Source: Candidatus Scalindua sp. SCAELEC01 (GTDB lineage Bacteria; Planctomycetota; Brocadiia; Brocadiales; Scalinduaceae). Taken from it: a stretch of 64,000 nt of DNA. The notes under the pieces were generated by a model. That model did not search any database. It was given only the letters and a program-made list of their open reading frames with translations, and was not told where the DNA came from. The DNA is taken from the NCBI GenBank assembly GCA_004282745.1, contig SHMT01000017.1, positions 1-64,000 of the forward strand, given 5' to 3'. The translations under genes and the position numbers were made by a program. This document shows positions 12,301 to 20,014 of this stretch, in pieces; position 1 is the stretch's first letter, and each line of letters starts with the position of its first letter.

Positions 12301-13633
12301 TTTTGATAAAGAGGGCAATAGGTTAAATACTCTTAAAACGCATGATCCATCCAATTCTGAGCAGTATATATATGATGCTAAATACAGATTAAGTCAGTTT
12401 AGGCGAGGGGAACTGGATGCGAAGGGTGAAATACCAGCACCGGCAACACAAATATCATATAACCTTGATGCCCTTGGAAACTGGATGACTAAGACAACCA
12501 ATGGCTTAGTCGGGAATAGAACGCACAATAAGATGAATGAAGTTACCGTTGTCGACGGTGTTACTCACACCTATGATGATAATGGAAACTTGATTAATGA
12601 TGGAACGCATACATACGAGTTTGATTACGAAGATCGAATGTTGAAGGTGGTAAAGAATTCGGATAGCTCTATCTTAGGTGAATACACATACGATGCCCTG
12701 GGTAAAAGGGTTTCAAAACAGGCTTCAGGAGTCACTACGAACTATTTCTACTTTGGGGACAAACTGATTGAAGAGCGGATTGGAGGTGCAACGGAATGTA
12801 CGTATGTGTATGGTAAATGGCCTAACGAAATAGTTCAAATTAGCAAGAAAAGTGAAGAGTATTACTGTCATCAGGATATACAGCGTAGCGTAGTTGGTGT
12901 GACTGATGGTTCCGGAAAAATTGTTGAGCAGTATCTGTATGATCCTTATGGGGGAGTAGAGATCTTGGATGGGAACGGAGCAGTGATCGGAACAAGCGCT
13001 ATAGGAAACAGGTTTAGTTTTCTGGGGATGTTCAGAGATTATGAGACAGGCCTCTACTATTCCGATAGATATTTTAAGAGCAGTATCGGCAGGTACCTGA
13101 ATAGAGACCACTCCCTGTTTGCAGATGGTGTGAATCCCTATATTATTTTTGGCGGGGTACCTTTCATTAGAGAATTGTTTGAGAATGCCGCGAACGCCGT
13201 CTCATCGTGTGGATTGTCAAGAGATGTTGATGATCCCTATCAAGTAACAATTCACAACACAAAATGCACAAAGACGTGCAGCACAAAGCATGAGCATAAA
13301 CATGCGAGCGACCGTATAGGATGCTGCAGAAAAGCGAGAGAGGCATATCAAGACGCTTGGACTACTGCTTCGAGGAATGCCGTTGTAAGAAAATGGAATA
13401 AGCTTCTGAATGATTCAAAGAACTGGTCTGAATGCAGGGCGCACAGTGTAAGCGTGGACTGTGCGGCGGTGGAATCGTTTGGCAATGCATGTCACTGTCC
13501 CGAAAAGTTAAACGAGGGGGAGAAGAAGTGTTGCGGTGATTATAAAACATATGCAAAGGATCAGAAAGGTTTAAAGGATAGTTTTTGTGGGAAACCGGGA
13601 GCAAATACAGCACCGGCTTGTCCATTTGATTAA
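9335..13633 (+). CDS. Rhs/YD-repeat protein with cysteine-rich C-terminal tip
   Basis: 1432 residues. The start is supported by AAGGAG upstream of the ATG. A hydrophobic segment at residues 9-30 is a likely signal peptide. An N-terminal region of the DUF6531 kind (GxPVHLKQGNYFY, then LPGRGLVLEVVRQYDS) leads into roughly thirty YD repeats (GNxTTYTYDAxGN). The Rhs core follows near residues 1195-1265 (YLYDPYGG ... FLGMFRDYETGLYYSDRYF ... IGRYLNRD). The last 135 or so residues differ sharply, being hydrophilic with 13 cysteines. In polymorphic toxin systems this variable tip after the core carries the effector. I do not recognise the tip fold, so a structural or adhesive role is also possible. 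The gene follows another giant surface gene and precedes a candidate partner. Confidence 0.9.
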   Translation: MKKLFRPKALFTVIILHLMISVLLLTLNTFGSDTPWDSGHNVVKIDKDPDRKPPKDPCAEKGSPVHLKQGNYFYSHSDISLPGRGLVLEVVRQYDSQDLYDSPFGIGWKFNLEVRLIETTDELNEYVTIRQGDGVRLEFTRNKSGTYSPPPGRHDQLIKDSDGTFTWCPSSGCTSCSTCYHFDKSGYLSLLEDANDNQILFDYDSERKLIRVTDDLGRHLVVNYNTNNKISSITDIAKRSFSYTYDSFGNLTGFTDPLGNTTTYAYDSDHNLINIIDARGNAVETITYDDDDQVVSYTENGEIWIYSFDAVHKRKYKDDLDGNRWTYLLNDTGQLLSLTDPLGNTTTNKWDDDINRTSVTDFNGFTTTYTYNANGNKLTETDPLGNRTTYTYDQQSNKVTTVTDPLGRITKYEYESNGNNSKVIVDFGGTLQSDTVYTYDTHGRLASETDPLGNKTVYTYDNNVDGSVTHVTDPLGKKSTVSYDIRGNKQSETDALGNTTSYSYDLMDRLASTTDALGNVISFTYDAVGNQTSRVDANGNSWSFIYDAENRLLQETDPLGNTVFYLYDSRGNRIAETDARGNSTTYVYDALNRLTHKTDALGGETTFAYDANGNMLSTKDANGNSTTSSYDAHNRRISTTNALGQTITYGYDAVGNQITESLPNGNRETTIYDSLNRRIEETDTLGQKRKYTYNLAGSILTVSNALGNTTSYTYDANKRRVKKIDAQANTTSYTYDAVGNLLTTMDREGNATSVSYDARKRMISFTDQMGEITTFSYDKVGNQISVTDAHGKITRYVYDKVNRLRVVTYADETKRAFTYDANGNLATMTDQKGNTITYSYDALNRVTGKDYPGTNDNAYTYDSVGNVLTANNQISVNTFTYNKVNQLTQSIQNGKTVRIAYDLPKNARTITYPGGKVVKETRNPRGTLMKVEDGKGQTITQYTFDKAERVQSQSYLNGIAGTVTHNANGWIEEIHYDDGDDQIIAFQYDFDKEGNRLNTLKTHDPSNSEQYIYDAKYRLSQFRRGELDAKGEIPAPATQISYNLDALGNWMTKTTNGLVGNRTHNKMNEVTVVDGVTHTYDDNGNLINDGTHTYEFDYEDRMLKVVKNSDSSILGEYTYDALGKRVSKQASGVTTNYFYFGDKLIEERIGGATECTYVYGKWPNEIVQISKKSEEYYCHQDIQRSVVGVTDGSGKIVEQYLYDPYGGVEILDGNGAVIGTSAIGNRFSFLGMFRDYETGLYYSDRYFKSSIGRYLNRDHSLFADGVNPYIIFGGVPFIRELFENAANAVSSCGLSRDVDDPYQVTIHNTKCTKTCSTKHEHKHASDRIGCCRKAREAYQDAWTTASRNAVVRKWNKLLNDSKNWSECRAHSVSVDCAAVESFGNACHCPEKLNEGEKKCCGDYKTYAKDQKGLKDSFCGKPGANTAPACPFD

Positions 13634-13659
13634 ACATTTCATACATCTTTATCGAATAT

Positions 13660-14304
13660 ATGATGGTAATCAATGTTGGTTTGACAAAAACAAATATACT
13701 CCTTTTTCTTATGACTATACTAGGGTTGAGTTGTGTGGAAGAGCCATCTAATGAAGTGACCCTTTTCGATGAAATCAAGGTCTCGTTCAATATAGGGGAC
13801 TACAAACTTTTTACGGGTTGTTCGGGTGAATTAGGGGAGCCTACCGAGGCCTTTTTGAAGTTCTATGCCGTTCAGGATGGAAGAGTGAAAAAAGAAATCT
13901 CTTCTATTGAAGAGATGCACGGTATTATTGGAGAGATAAAAACGGAACAAGAGGCAATAGACCTCATCTACCTCTTTAAGAGTCCGGAGACGAACTATCT
14001 GTTTGAGAAGGGGGTTAACAAAAGTATAGTGCTTCTCAGAAGGTCTGATGGAGAGATTGATAGAATCGGGACACTGTCTACAAGCCGGTTTAGAGAGTTA
14101 GGGCTAAGAGAGACGGGAGTTGAAAAACAGAGTGACGGATTTGTCGTAGCGTTAAACCTGGTGAAAACAAACGCCTCTTCAGATAAAAGAGAGATAGTTA
14201 AGAGTGTTGAAACTGTTTCCCGGAAAGGGAGACACAAAGTAATTCAGCAAGAAACCGTTGCGTATGTAGAACCAGATGAAATTCTCATGCCTTATTATGA
14301 GTAG
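13660..14304 (+). CDS. Putative exported or lipoprotein of unknown function, possible Rhs partner
   Basis: 214 residues, starting 26 bases after the Rhs stop. No clear ribosome binding site precedes ATGATG, so an internal ATG near 13711 is possible. Residues 8-25 are hydrophobic and end in LGLSC, a weak lipobox. The rest is soluble, with an acidic and basic mix and no family I recognise. Its position directly behind the Rhs tip is where an immunity protein would sit in a polymorphic toxin locus, but nothing in the protein itself shows that function. It could equally be an independent lipoprotein. Confidence 0.6.
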   Translation: MMVINVGLTKTNILLFLMTILGLSCVEEPSNEVTLFDEIKVSFNIGDYKLFTGCSGELGEPTEAFLKFYAVQDGRVKKEISSIEEMHGIIGEIKTEQEAIDLIYLFKSPETNYLFEKGVNKSIVLLRRSDGEIDRIGTLSTSRFRELGLRETGVEKQSDGFVVALNLVKTNASSDKREIVKSVETVSRKGRHKVIQQETVAYVEPDEILMPYYE

Positions 14305-14345
14305 AGGAGCCCTTCTAAATTCTGATCGTATCCATTCCCGAGTAA

Positions 14346-14400
14346 ATGTTTGAACGGAAGCTACCCATCAACTGCATTGCTGAAAAACTCCGTAATTATC
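14346..14400. repeat. Half copy of element A
   Basis: The stretch beginning GTTTGAACGGAAGCTACCC matches the left half of the 145 bp element A copies at 29214, 30787 and 59856, including the CTACCCATC and GCATTGCTG blocks. The right half is missing. It lies in the convergent gap downstream of rarA. Confidence 0.6.
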
Positions 14401-14456
14401 TAATACATTTCTTTCCAACCAATCTCCTTCATGCTCTTAAACCGTGAACGAAGAAC

Positions 14457-15788
14457 CTATTTTGAAGTTTTTTTTCTCTTCTCTTTATTGTACTCCATCC
14501 TCTTTTTGATCTCTTTATCGAAGCCGTTGTCCGTTGGTTTGTAGTACTCTCTGTTTTGCAGTTTCTCGGGTAAATATGACTGTACGGCATATCCGCCATA
14601 ATCATGGGGATATTTGTACCCTTTTCCGTACCCAATCTCCTTCATCAGGGAAGTCGGGGCATTTCTGATGTGAAGGGGTACACCTAAGGAGCCTCTATCT
14701 TTCACATCTTTTAATGCATCTTGATAGGCCTTGTACGAGGCGTTGCTCTTCGGTGAAGTTGCCAGATAGGTTACACCCTGTGCCAGCGGTATCCATCCCT
14801 CGGGCATTCCAACGAAATGAAAGGCTTCCTTTACTGACAGGGCTACCTGGAGAGCACCCGGAGCAGCATTTCCAATATCCTCGGAGGCAAATATGACCAT
14901 GCGTCTTGCAATAAAGAGAGGGTCCTCTCCAGCTTCCAGCATACGGGCAAGCCAATAGAGGGCTGCATCCGGATCACTCCCCCGCATCGATTTAATAAAG
15001 GCCGATATTACATTGTAGTGTTCTTCACCTCCTTTATCGTAACGAAGCGCCTTCTGCTGCATAGCCTCCTGGACAATTTCCATGGTTACGACCCGTCTCT
15101 TTTCCTGATTTGGTTCGGAAAGCATAACGGCAGATTCAAGGGTATTTAAGGCGAGTCTCGCCTCTCCATGGGAGTTTTCCAGGATAAAGGAGAAGGCATC
15201 TTCTTCTACCTCTACCGATAAATTACCAAGGCCCCGTTCAGGATTTGACAAGGCGTTGTTCATGATGGTTTTCAAGTGCTCCTTAGAGAGTTGCTCAAGA
15301 ATCAGCACCTTACAGCGGGAGAGGAGTGGAGCATTTACTTCAAAAGAGGGGTTCTCTGTTGTGGCACCAATTAACGTAAGAGTACCGTCTTCTACATGGT
15401 GGAGAAAAGCGTCCTGCTGGGTCTTGTTAAATCTATGGATCTCATCGACAAAGAGGATGGTTCTCTGTCCATAAAATTTGAGCTGTTCTTGTGCTTCAGC
15501 AATAACAGCCCGAATATCCTTAACCCCTGACAGTACCGCTGAAAATGAGATAAAATGGGCCTCCATTGCCTGGGCAATGATTAAGGCCAGCGTAGTTTTT
15601 CCTACTCCGGCTGGTCCCCAGAATATGAGGGATATCAAATCCCCGTTTTCTACAAATCTACTGAGTATCTTTTTGGGACCAACGAGATGTTCCTGCCCAA
15701 CAAATTCCTTTAAACTTCGTGGTCTCATTCGGTCGGCTAATGGTGATTTCTTTGCAGCTTTTGCACTTTCGTCAAACAGATCTTCCAT
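14457..15788 (-). CDS. rarA: Replication-associated recombination ATPase RarA (MgsA)
   Basis: 443 residues, full length for the family. It is a clamp-loader-like AAA+ ATPase that acts at stalled replication forks and on single-stranded DNA binding protein-coated DNA. Visible motifs: an N-terminal RPRSLKEFVGQEHLVG, Walker A GPAGVGKTT near residue 60, Walker B-like FVDEIHRFNK near 120, sensor 1 GATTENPSFEVN, and an arginine finger region LLSRCKV. The C-terminal half matches the MgsA tetramerisation part (KSMRGSDPDAALYWLARML ... GGYAVQSYLP). GAGGACTC sits just before the ATG. It is a single gene with htpX next to it on the same strand; no functional link is evident. Confidence 0.95.
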   Translation of the reverse strand: MEDLFDESAKAAKKSPLADRMRPRSLKEFVGQEHLVGPKKILSRFVENGDLISLIFWGPAGVGKTTLALIIAQAMEAHFISFSAVLSGVKDIRAVIAEAQEQLKFYGQRTILFVDEIHRFNKTQQDAFLHHVEDGTLTLIGATTENPSFEVNAPLLSRCKVLILEQLSKEHLKTIMNNALSNPERGLGNLSVEVEEDAFSFILENSHGEARLALNTLESAVMLSEPNQEKRRVVTMEIVQEAMQQKALRYDKGGEEHYNVISAFIKSMRGSDPDAALYWLARMLEAGEDPLFIARRMVIFASEDIGNAAPGALQVALSVKEAFHFVGMPEGWIPLAQGVTYLATSPKSNASYKAYQDALKDVKDRGSLGVPLHIRNAPTSLMKEIGYGKGYKYPHDYGGYAVQSYLPEKLQNREYYKPTDNGFDKEIKKRMEYNKEKRKKTSK

Positions 15789-15855
15789 TTTGAGTCCTCA
15801 ATTTGAAACATGATTAGTCAACCATTTATGAGAATGATCATCGAAAATGCATCAA

Positions 15856-16674
15856 TCACATGGATCGCAGCTTCTCGATCCGTTTCTCGATAGGGGGATG
15901 GGTGCTGAAAAGAGAGGCCAGTCCACCGCCCCTCAGGGGATTGACGATGAACATGTGTGCGGTTGCCGGGTTGGCATCCATAGGTACCTGTTTAATGATC
16001 CCGCTGATCCGGCCCAGGCCACTGGCCAAGTATTCTGGATTGCCGCATATTTCAGCTCCGTCCCGGTCGGCTTTGTACTCACGGGTCCGGGAGATCGCCA
16101 TTTGGACCAACATAGCTGCCAGGGGACCCAGGATGATCAGCAGTAAGCCGAACATGGCATTATCCCTTCTTTGATGTCGTCCGCCGCCAAACAGTCCCAT
16201 GTAACCCAGATAACTGATAGCGGCGGCAATAGCAGCCGCAATGGTGCTGATCAGGATATCACGGTTTTTGATATGCGCAAGTTCATGACCCAGTACTCCT
16301 GACAGCTCCTGTTCAGACAATGTCTCCATGATACCTGTAGTGACTGCCACGGCTGCGTGCTGAGGATTACGGCCCGTAGCAAATGCGTTAGGTTGCTGCT
16401 GAGGTATGATATAGATTGCCGGCATGGGCAGGCCTGCACGCTGGGCTAATTTCTCTATCGTACGGTAAAGTTGTGGATGGCTATTTATCTCGACCCGGTG
16501 GGCTCGATACATAGATAAGACGATTTTATCACTAAACCAGTAGCTGATGAAGTTAATGGCCAAACCAATTAGCAAGGCAATAGTGACTCCCTGATAACCA
16601 CCTATCAGAAAGCCTGCTCCCATGAGCAGTGCCATTAGGGCTACCATTAATAAAAATGTTTTAAATCCGTTCAT
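15856..16674 (-). CDS. htpX: HtpX-type membrane zinc metalloprotease (M48)
   Basis: 272 residues from the chosen ATG at 16674, which has GGAGG eight bases upstream; a longer frame to 16767 lacks such a site. HtpX degrades damaged membrane proteins from the cytoplasmic side. The zinc motif HELAH stands in VLGHELAHIKNRD, with the downstream glutamate in TREYKADRDGAE. Two hydrophobic segments lie at the N-terminus and two follow the active site. The MPAIYIIPQQQPNAFATGR block is family-typical. The protein ends with THPPIEKRIEKLRSM, as usual. No heat-shock promoter was identified. Confidence 0.95.
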   Translation of the reverse strand: MNGFKTFLLMVALMALLMGAGFLIGGYQGVTIALLIGLAINFISYWFSDKIVLSMYRAHRVEINSHPQLYRTIEKLAQRAGLPMPAIYIIPQQQPNAFATGRNPQHAAVAVTTGIMETLSEQELSGVLGHELAHIKNRDILISTIAAAIAAAISYLGYMGLFGGGRHQRRDNAMFGLLLIILGPLAAMLVQMAISRTREYKADRDGAEICGNPEYLASGLGRISGIIKQVPMDANPATAHMFIVNPLRGGGLASLFSTHPPIEKRIEKLRSM

Positions 16675-16852
16675 AATCTTCAACCTCCAGTTGATAGTGT
16701 TAACATAAACGAATAAAGCATAAATTTCAAGTTTATTAGACAAAAAAAATATAATAAATTGCCTCAAAAATCTGTTTTGCCTGAAAAGAAACAGGTAACA
16801 ATATTTTATATTGAGTTGACAATTTGATATTTATATAATAAGACCCTTGATA

Positions 16853-17010
16853 TACTCATCTTATAATGGTTTTCGGATAAAATCCGAGAAAAAACGGAGC
16901 GAGTAAAGTCCTCGGCGTCCGGGGATACCTTCACCAAGATTTGGTTTCCAGCCCGCCCGGCCTGCCAGCCGTTCGGACGGGTAAAACCGAAAACCAAATC
17001 GGTTTTAGTA
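16853..17010. mobile_element. Element B, 158 bp copy (MITE-like, TA-flanked)
   Basis: The left end TACTCATCTTATAATGG continues to TTTTCGG. The right end, read inverted, is TACTAAAACCGATTTGG followed by TTTTCGG. Both are immediately flanked by TA, as expected for IS630/Tc1-mariner-type target duplication. The core is GC-rich and has no convincing coding sequence. Related copies are at 23022, 30846, 40465, 52562 and 62331. It lies between htpX and ftcD. Confidence 0.7.
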
Positions 17011-17067
17011 TAATATCAATTTATGTATTTGATGATGTCGTCTCTTTTGTGAGTTCAGACACAATAA

Positions 17068-18075
17068 ATGGTAATGGCAGAAAAAAAAATTGTAGAGTGT
17101 GTTCCCAATTTTAGTGAAGGGAGAAATATCGAGACGATAGATGCTATTGAGGCATCTATCGTTTCAACAGAGAATATTAAACTGCTCAATAGAGAATCTG
17201 ACAGAGACTACAACAGGACAGTTATAACATTTGCGGGAGAACCTTCGGGTGTGAAAACTGCCGCATTCAGGGCAATAGCAAAGGCCTCCGAACTCATCGA
17301 TATGTCACAGCAGTGTGGTGAACATCCAAGAATAGGAGCAACAGATGTATGTCCTCTCATACCGGTATCCAATGTAACTATGAATGAGTGTGTACAATTG
17401 GCACATGAACTGGGAAGGGATGTTGGAGAGAGGCTTGGTATCCCCGTGTATCTGTATGAATCTGCTGCAAGGTTGGCTGAGCGAAGAAACCTTGAAAGTA
17501 TCAGGAAGGGTGAATATGAAGGTCTGAGGAAGAGGATAAAAGAGTGGAGGCCCGATTACGGACCTACAGAATACGATGATAGAGTGAGAAAATCCGGTGC
17601 AACGGTAATTGGAGCGAGATTTTTTCTGATTGCCTATAATATAAATCTCAAGACGCAGGATGTACGTATCGCTCATAACATAGCACGGATGGTGAGGGAG
17701 TCCGGCTCTCTGGTTAAAGATGTGACAGGTAAGGAGAGAAGAGTACCCGGAATATTAAAATATGTAAAGGCGATTGGAGTGGAACTCAAGGAGTACAATA
17801 TTACACAGGTATCAATCAATCTGACGAATTATGAGGAGACATCCCTACATAAAACATTTGAAACGGTAAAAAAGCTGTCCAGGGAATTCGGGACGGAGAC
17901 GACGGGAAGTGAAATCATAGGGCTTGTACCCAAAAAAGCATTAATAGATGCTGGTAGTTTCTATACAGAGACTCAGTCAGAGGGGAAGTTAATAGAGGCA
18001 GCGGTAGAAAATCTCGGGCTTAGTCAATTAAACAGGTTCGAATCGAGAAAGAAGATCATCGAGTATCTTTTATAA
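17068..18075 (+). CDS. ftcD: Glutamate formimidoyltransferase
   Basis: 335 residues, matching the stand-alone formiminotransferase domain without the cyclodeaminase half. It moves a formimino or formyl group between glutamate and tetrahydrofolate. Diagnostic blocks: VECVPNFSEGRN at the N-terminus, NRESDRDYNRTVITFAG, the substrate-site region HPRIGATDVCPLIPV, and the C-terminal domain with SGSLVKDVTGKERRVPG and TGSEIIGLVPKKAL. An ATG six bases downstream (17074) is an equally good start. No histidine degradation genes lie nearby, so a one-carbon folate role is as likely as histidine catabolism. It converges with the next gene, overlapping by six bases. Confidence 0.92.
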   Translation: MVMAEKKIVECVPNFSEGRNIETIDAIEASIVSTENIKLLNRESDRDYNRTVITFAGEPSGVKTAAFRAIAKASELIDMSQQCGEHPRIGATDVCPLIPVSNVTMNECVQLAHELGRDVGERLGIPVYLYESAARLAERRNLESIRKGEYEGLRKRIKEWRPDYGPTEYDDRVRKSGATVIGARFFLIAYNINLKTQDVRIAHNIARMVRESGSLVKDVTGKERRVPGILKYVKAIGVELKEYNITQVSINLTNYEETSLHKTFETVKKLSREFGTETTGSEIIGLVPKKALIDAGSFYTETQSEGKLIEAAVENLGLSQLNRFESRKKIIEYLL

Positions 18076-19563
18076 TTTTTTCATCTCCTTCCAGTTAATG
18101 CCAAGTACGTGTATGCGCTGTCTCATATTATTTTCATTAATTCCGAATAGTTCTGCAATGTCGTGATAGGTGAGGTTCTTCTTCTTTTTGTTTTTTTTCA
18201 GTCTTTTAATACATCGTTCAAAGAACTCTTTCTGCCACTCTTTGGAGGTGTACGTCCGGACAAAACTATTCCATGTCTCTTCCCCATGCCACTTTCCCTC
18301 AAATACTTCATTGACCAGCTCTTCAACATCGAACAGAGTACTATCTCTTTTTCGAGCAATGTTAATATCAAAATAATTTGTTAATAGAATGTTTGAGTCT
18401 CCAGCATTAATCATAGCCGTTCGCACGCTATTCTCAAACTCTCTTATGTTGCCAGGCCAGTCATATGAAGTCAGTAAATCTATTACATCTTGTCGAAGGC
18501 AGTCCCTTTCTCCTTTTTTTGTTTCTACGAGGATGTTTTTCTTGTCTTCTCTATTGAGTTTTCTTATAAAATAGGCGAGTAACTCCGGCAAATCCTCCTT
18601 TCTCTCCCTTAAAGAGGGGAGCTGGATTTTATACTGACTGAGACGATGAAAGAGATCTTCTCTGAATTTGCCCAATTTTATCAACTCTTCAAGGTTCTTA
18701 TTCGTAGCAGTAAGAATTCTGATATCAACGGCTATGTCTTTTTTCCCTTTCATCCTCCGAATGGTTTTTTCTTCCAGGACCCTCAAGAGTCTTCCTTGTG
18801 TTTCCGGTGTTGCATCTCCTATCTCGTCGATAAATACCGTTCCCCCTATTGCTTCCTCAAAAATACCTTCATGGCAACTATCGGCACCGGTGTAGGCGCC
18901 TTTTTCATGGCCAAACAATTCGCTTATCAGCAAATTTTCGTTTGGAAAATCGGTACAACTCTTTGTTAAGAGTTTTTTACTGTTTCTTTCACTTTTCTCT
19001 TTTATTGTACGAGCAATTACCCCCTTCCCAACACCGCTTTCGCCGGTAATAAGGATTGTTGCATTGGTAGTCGCAACATTTAGAATTTGCCTACAGACGC
19101 TTTTCATTGCTCCAGTTTTTCCGACAATAAACTTAAAATCTCTTGCAAATGATTCGTCCGTTGCCTTGCTGTTTTTTATGGCACGCCTAATCTTCTCAGC
19201 GAATCCTTCATACGCCTCATCCATACCCGAGGTCAATTGGTTCTTGGCGTAAGCAAATGCGCATCCTGGGTAGTCTTCAAGTCGAAAATCTTCTCCAATA
19301 AGAGTGTGCGTTAGCATGATAACGGTAAGTTGTGGGTACTCTCGTTTGATTTTTCTGAAGAGATCTTTCCCTTTGTTCGTATCTCCAAAAAGTACGTCTA
19401 AGAGGATTGCATCAGGAGAGGATGAATTGATAGCGTGCAGAGTATTTTCTGCCTGTGATTCAGAATCAACATCAAAACCGTTTTCTTGAAGAACTGACTT
19501 TATAACCTCGCACCAACCCAATTCATCATCAACGATCAAGAGTCTCTGCTTTTTGTAATTCAA
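18070..19563 (-). CDS. Sigma-54-dependent NtrC-family response regulator
   Basis: 497 residues. The receiver domain (1-125) has the DDE acidic pair, a phospho-acceptor Asp in AILLDVLFGD and Lys in YAKNQ. The AAA+ domain (about 145-390) has Walker A GESGVGKGV, the sigma-54 contact loop GAYTGA and Walker B FIDEIGD. A long linker leads to a C-terminal helix-turn-helix (TYHDIAELFGINENNMRQRI). Its start lies inside the end of the 161-residue gene upstream, so the two are translationally coupled behind a radical SAM gene. No target promoter was identified. The partner kinase is not obvious; the upstream small protein is the best candidate for a signalling partner. Confidence 0.92.
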   Translation of the reverse strand: MNYKKQRLLIVDDELGWCEVIKSVLQENGFDVDSESQAENTLHAINSSSPDAILLDVLFGDTNKGKDLFRKIKREYPQLTVIMLTHTLIGEDFRLEDYPGCAFAYAKNQLTSGMDEAYEGFAEKIRRAIKNSKATDESFARDFKFIVGKTGAMKSVCRQILNVATTNATILITGESGVGKGVIARTIKEKSERNSKKLLTKSCTDFPNENLLISELFGHEKGAYTGADSCHEGIFEEAIGGTVFIDEIGDATPETQGRLLRVLEEKTIRRMKGKKDIAVDIRILTATNKNLEELIKLGKFREDLFHRLSQYKIQLPSLRERKEDLPELLAYFIRKLNREDKKNILVETKKGERDCLRQDVIDLLTSYDWPGNIREFENSVRTAMINAGDSNILLTNYFDINIARKRDSTLFDVEELVNEVFEGKWHGEETWNSFVRTYTSKEWQKEFFERCIKRLKKNKKKKNLTYHDIAELFGINENNMRQRIHVLGINWKEMKKL

Positions 19564-20014
19564 CCTTTACGTCCTCCAGCTTCTTTACTATGTGTACAAG
19601 GACTTTCGTAATCTTTTCTCCTGCAATTACCGATGCATTCTTGCCTTCATCAGAATATGGTATTGAGTTATGAATAAGATCGAAGAGTGATTTGTAATAA
19701 CTGTCCGCTATGGTAATTTTATCATAAACGTATCTATATTTTTTGCGAGAGATACCTTCTATTACCTCTCTCTTGGTGCAATAAATTATCATCTCTCTAT
19801 GAATCCTGTCTCTCCCTGTTGCCTTTAGAATTTCTCTCACCGTAGACCACCTTCTTATCATTGATTTGGCGTCTTCTTTCTTCAGAAGACAGTTACACGA
19901 TTCGATTATCCCCTGGATATTGCATAACCGGTGGTTCAATGCCCTGAGCGCTTCACTCTCACCTGGTTTGTGAGTGGACAGTTCCTCTTGGGGAATTGTC
20001 TTGTTCGTATTCAT
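19529..20014 (-). CDS. Small helical protein, possible histidine phosphotransfer or kinase-like partner
   Basis: 161 residues. Its ATG overlaps the stop of the radical SAM gene by four bases, and its 3' end overlaps the following response regulator by 35 bases, so the three form one translational unit. The sequence is largely helical. Residues 24-45 (ALNHRLCNIQGIIES) carry a histidine in a setting like DHp or phosphotransfer helices, followed by charged helices. No ATP-binding boxes are present. I infer a signalling helper of the neighbouring regulator; the family itself is not recognised. Confidence 0.7.
   Translation of the reverse strand: MNTNKTIPQEELSTHKPGESEALRALNHRLCNIQGIIESCNCLLKKEDAKSMIRRWSTVREILKATGRDRIHREMIIYCTKREVIEGISRKKYRYVYDKITIADSYYKSLFDLIHNSIPYSDEGKNASVIAGEKITKVLVHIVKKLEDVKVELQKAETLDR

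Noticed and set aside
16806-16997. 63-codon minus-strand frame upstream of ftcD.
   Set aside because: It lies almost entirely within element B, and its apparent protein is translated repeat sequence.
18030-18050. TTCGAATC-like string resembling a tRNA T-loop.
   Set aside because: It lies within the ftcD coding sequence and has no cloverleaf around it.
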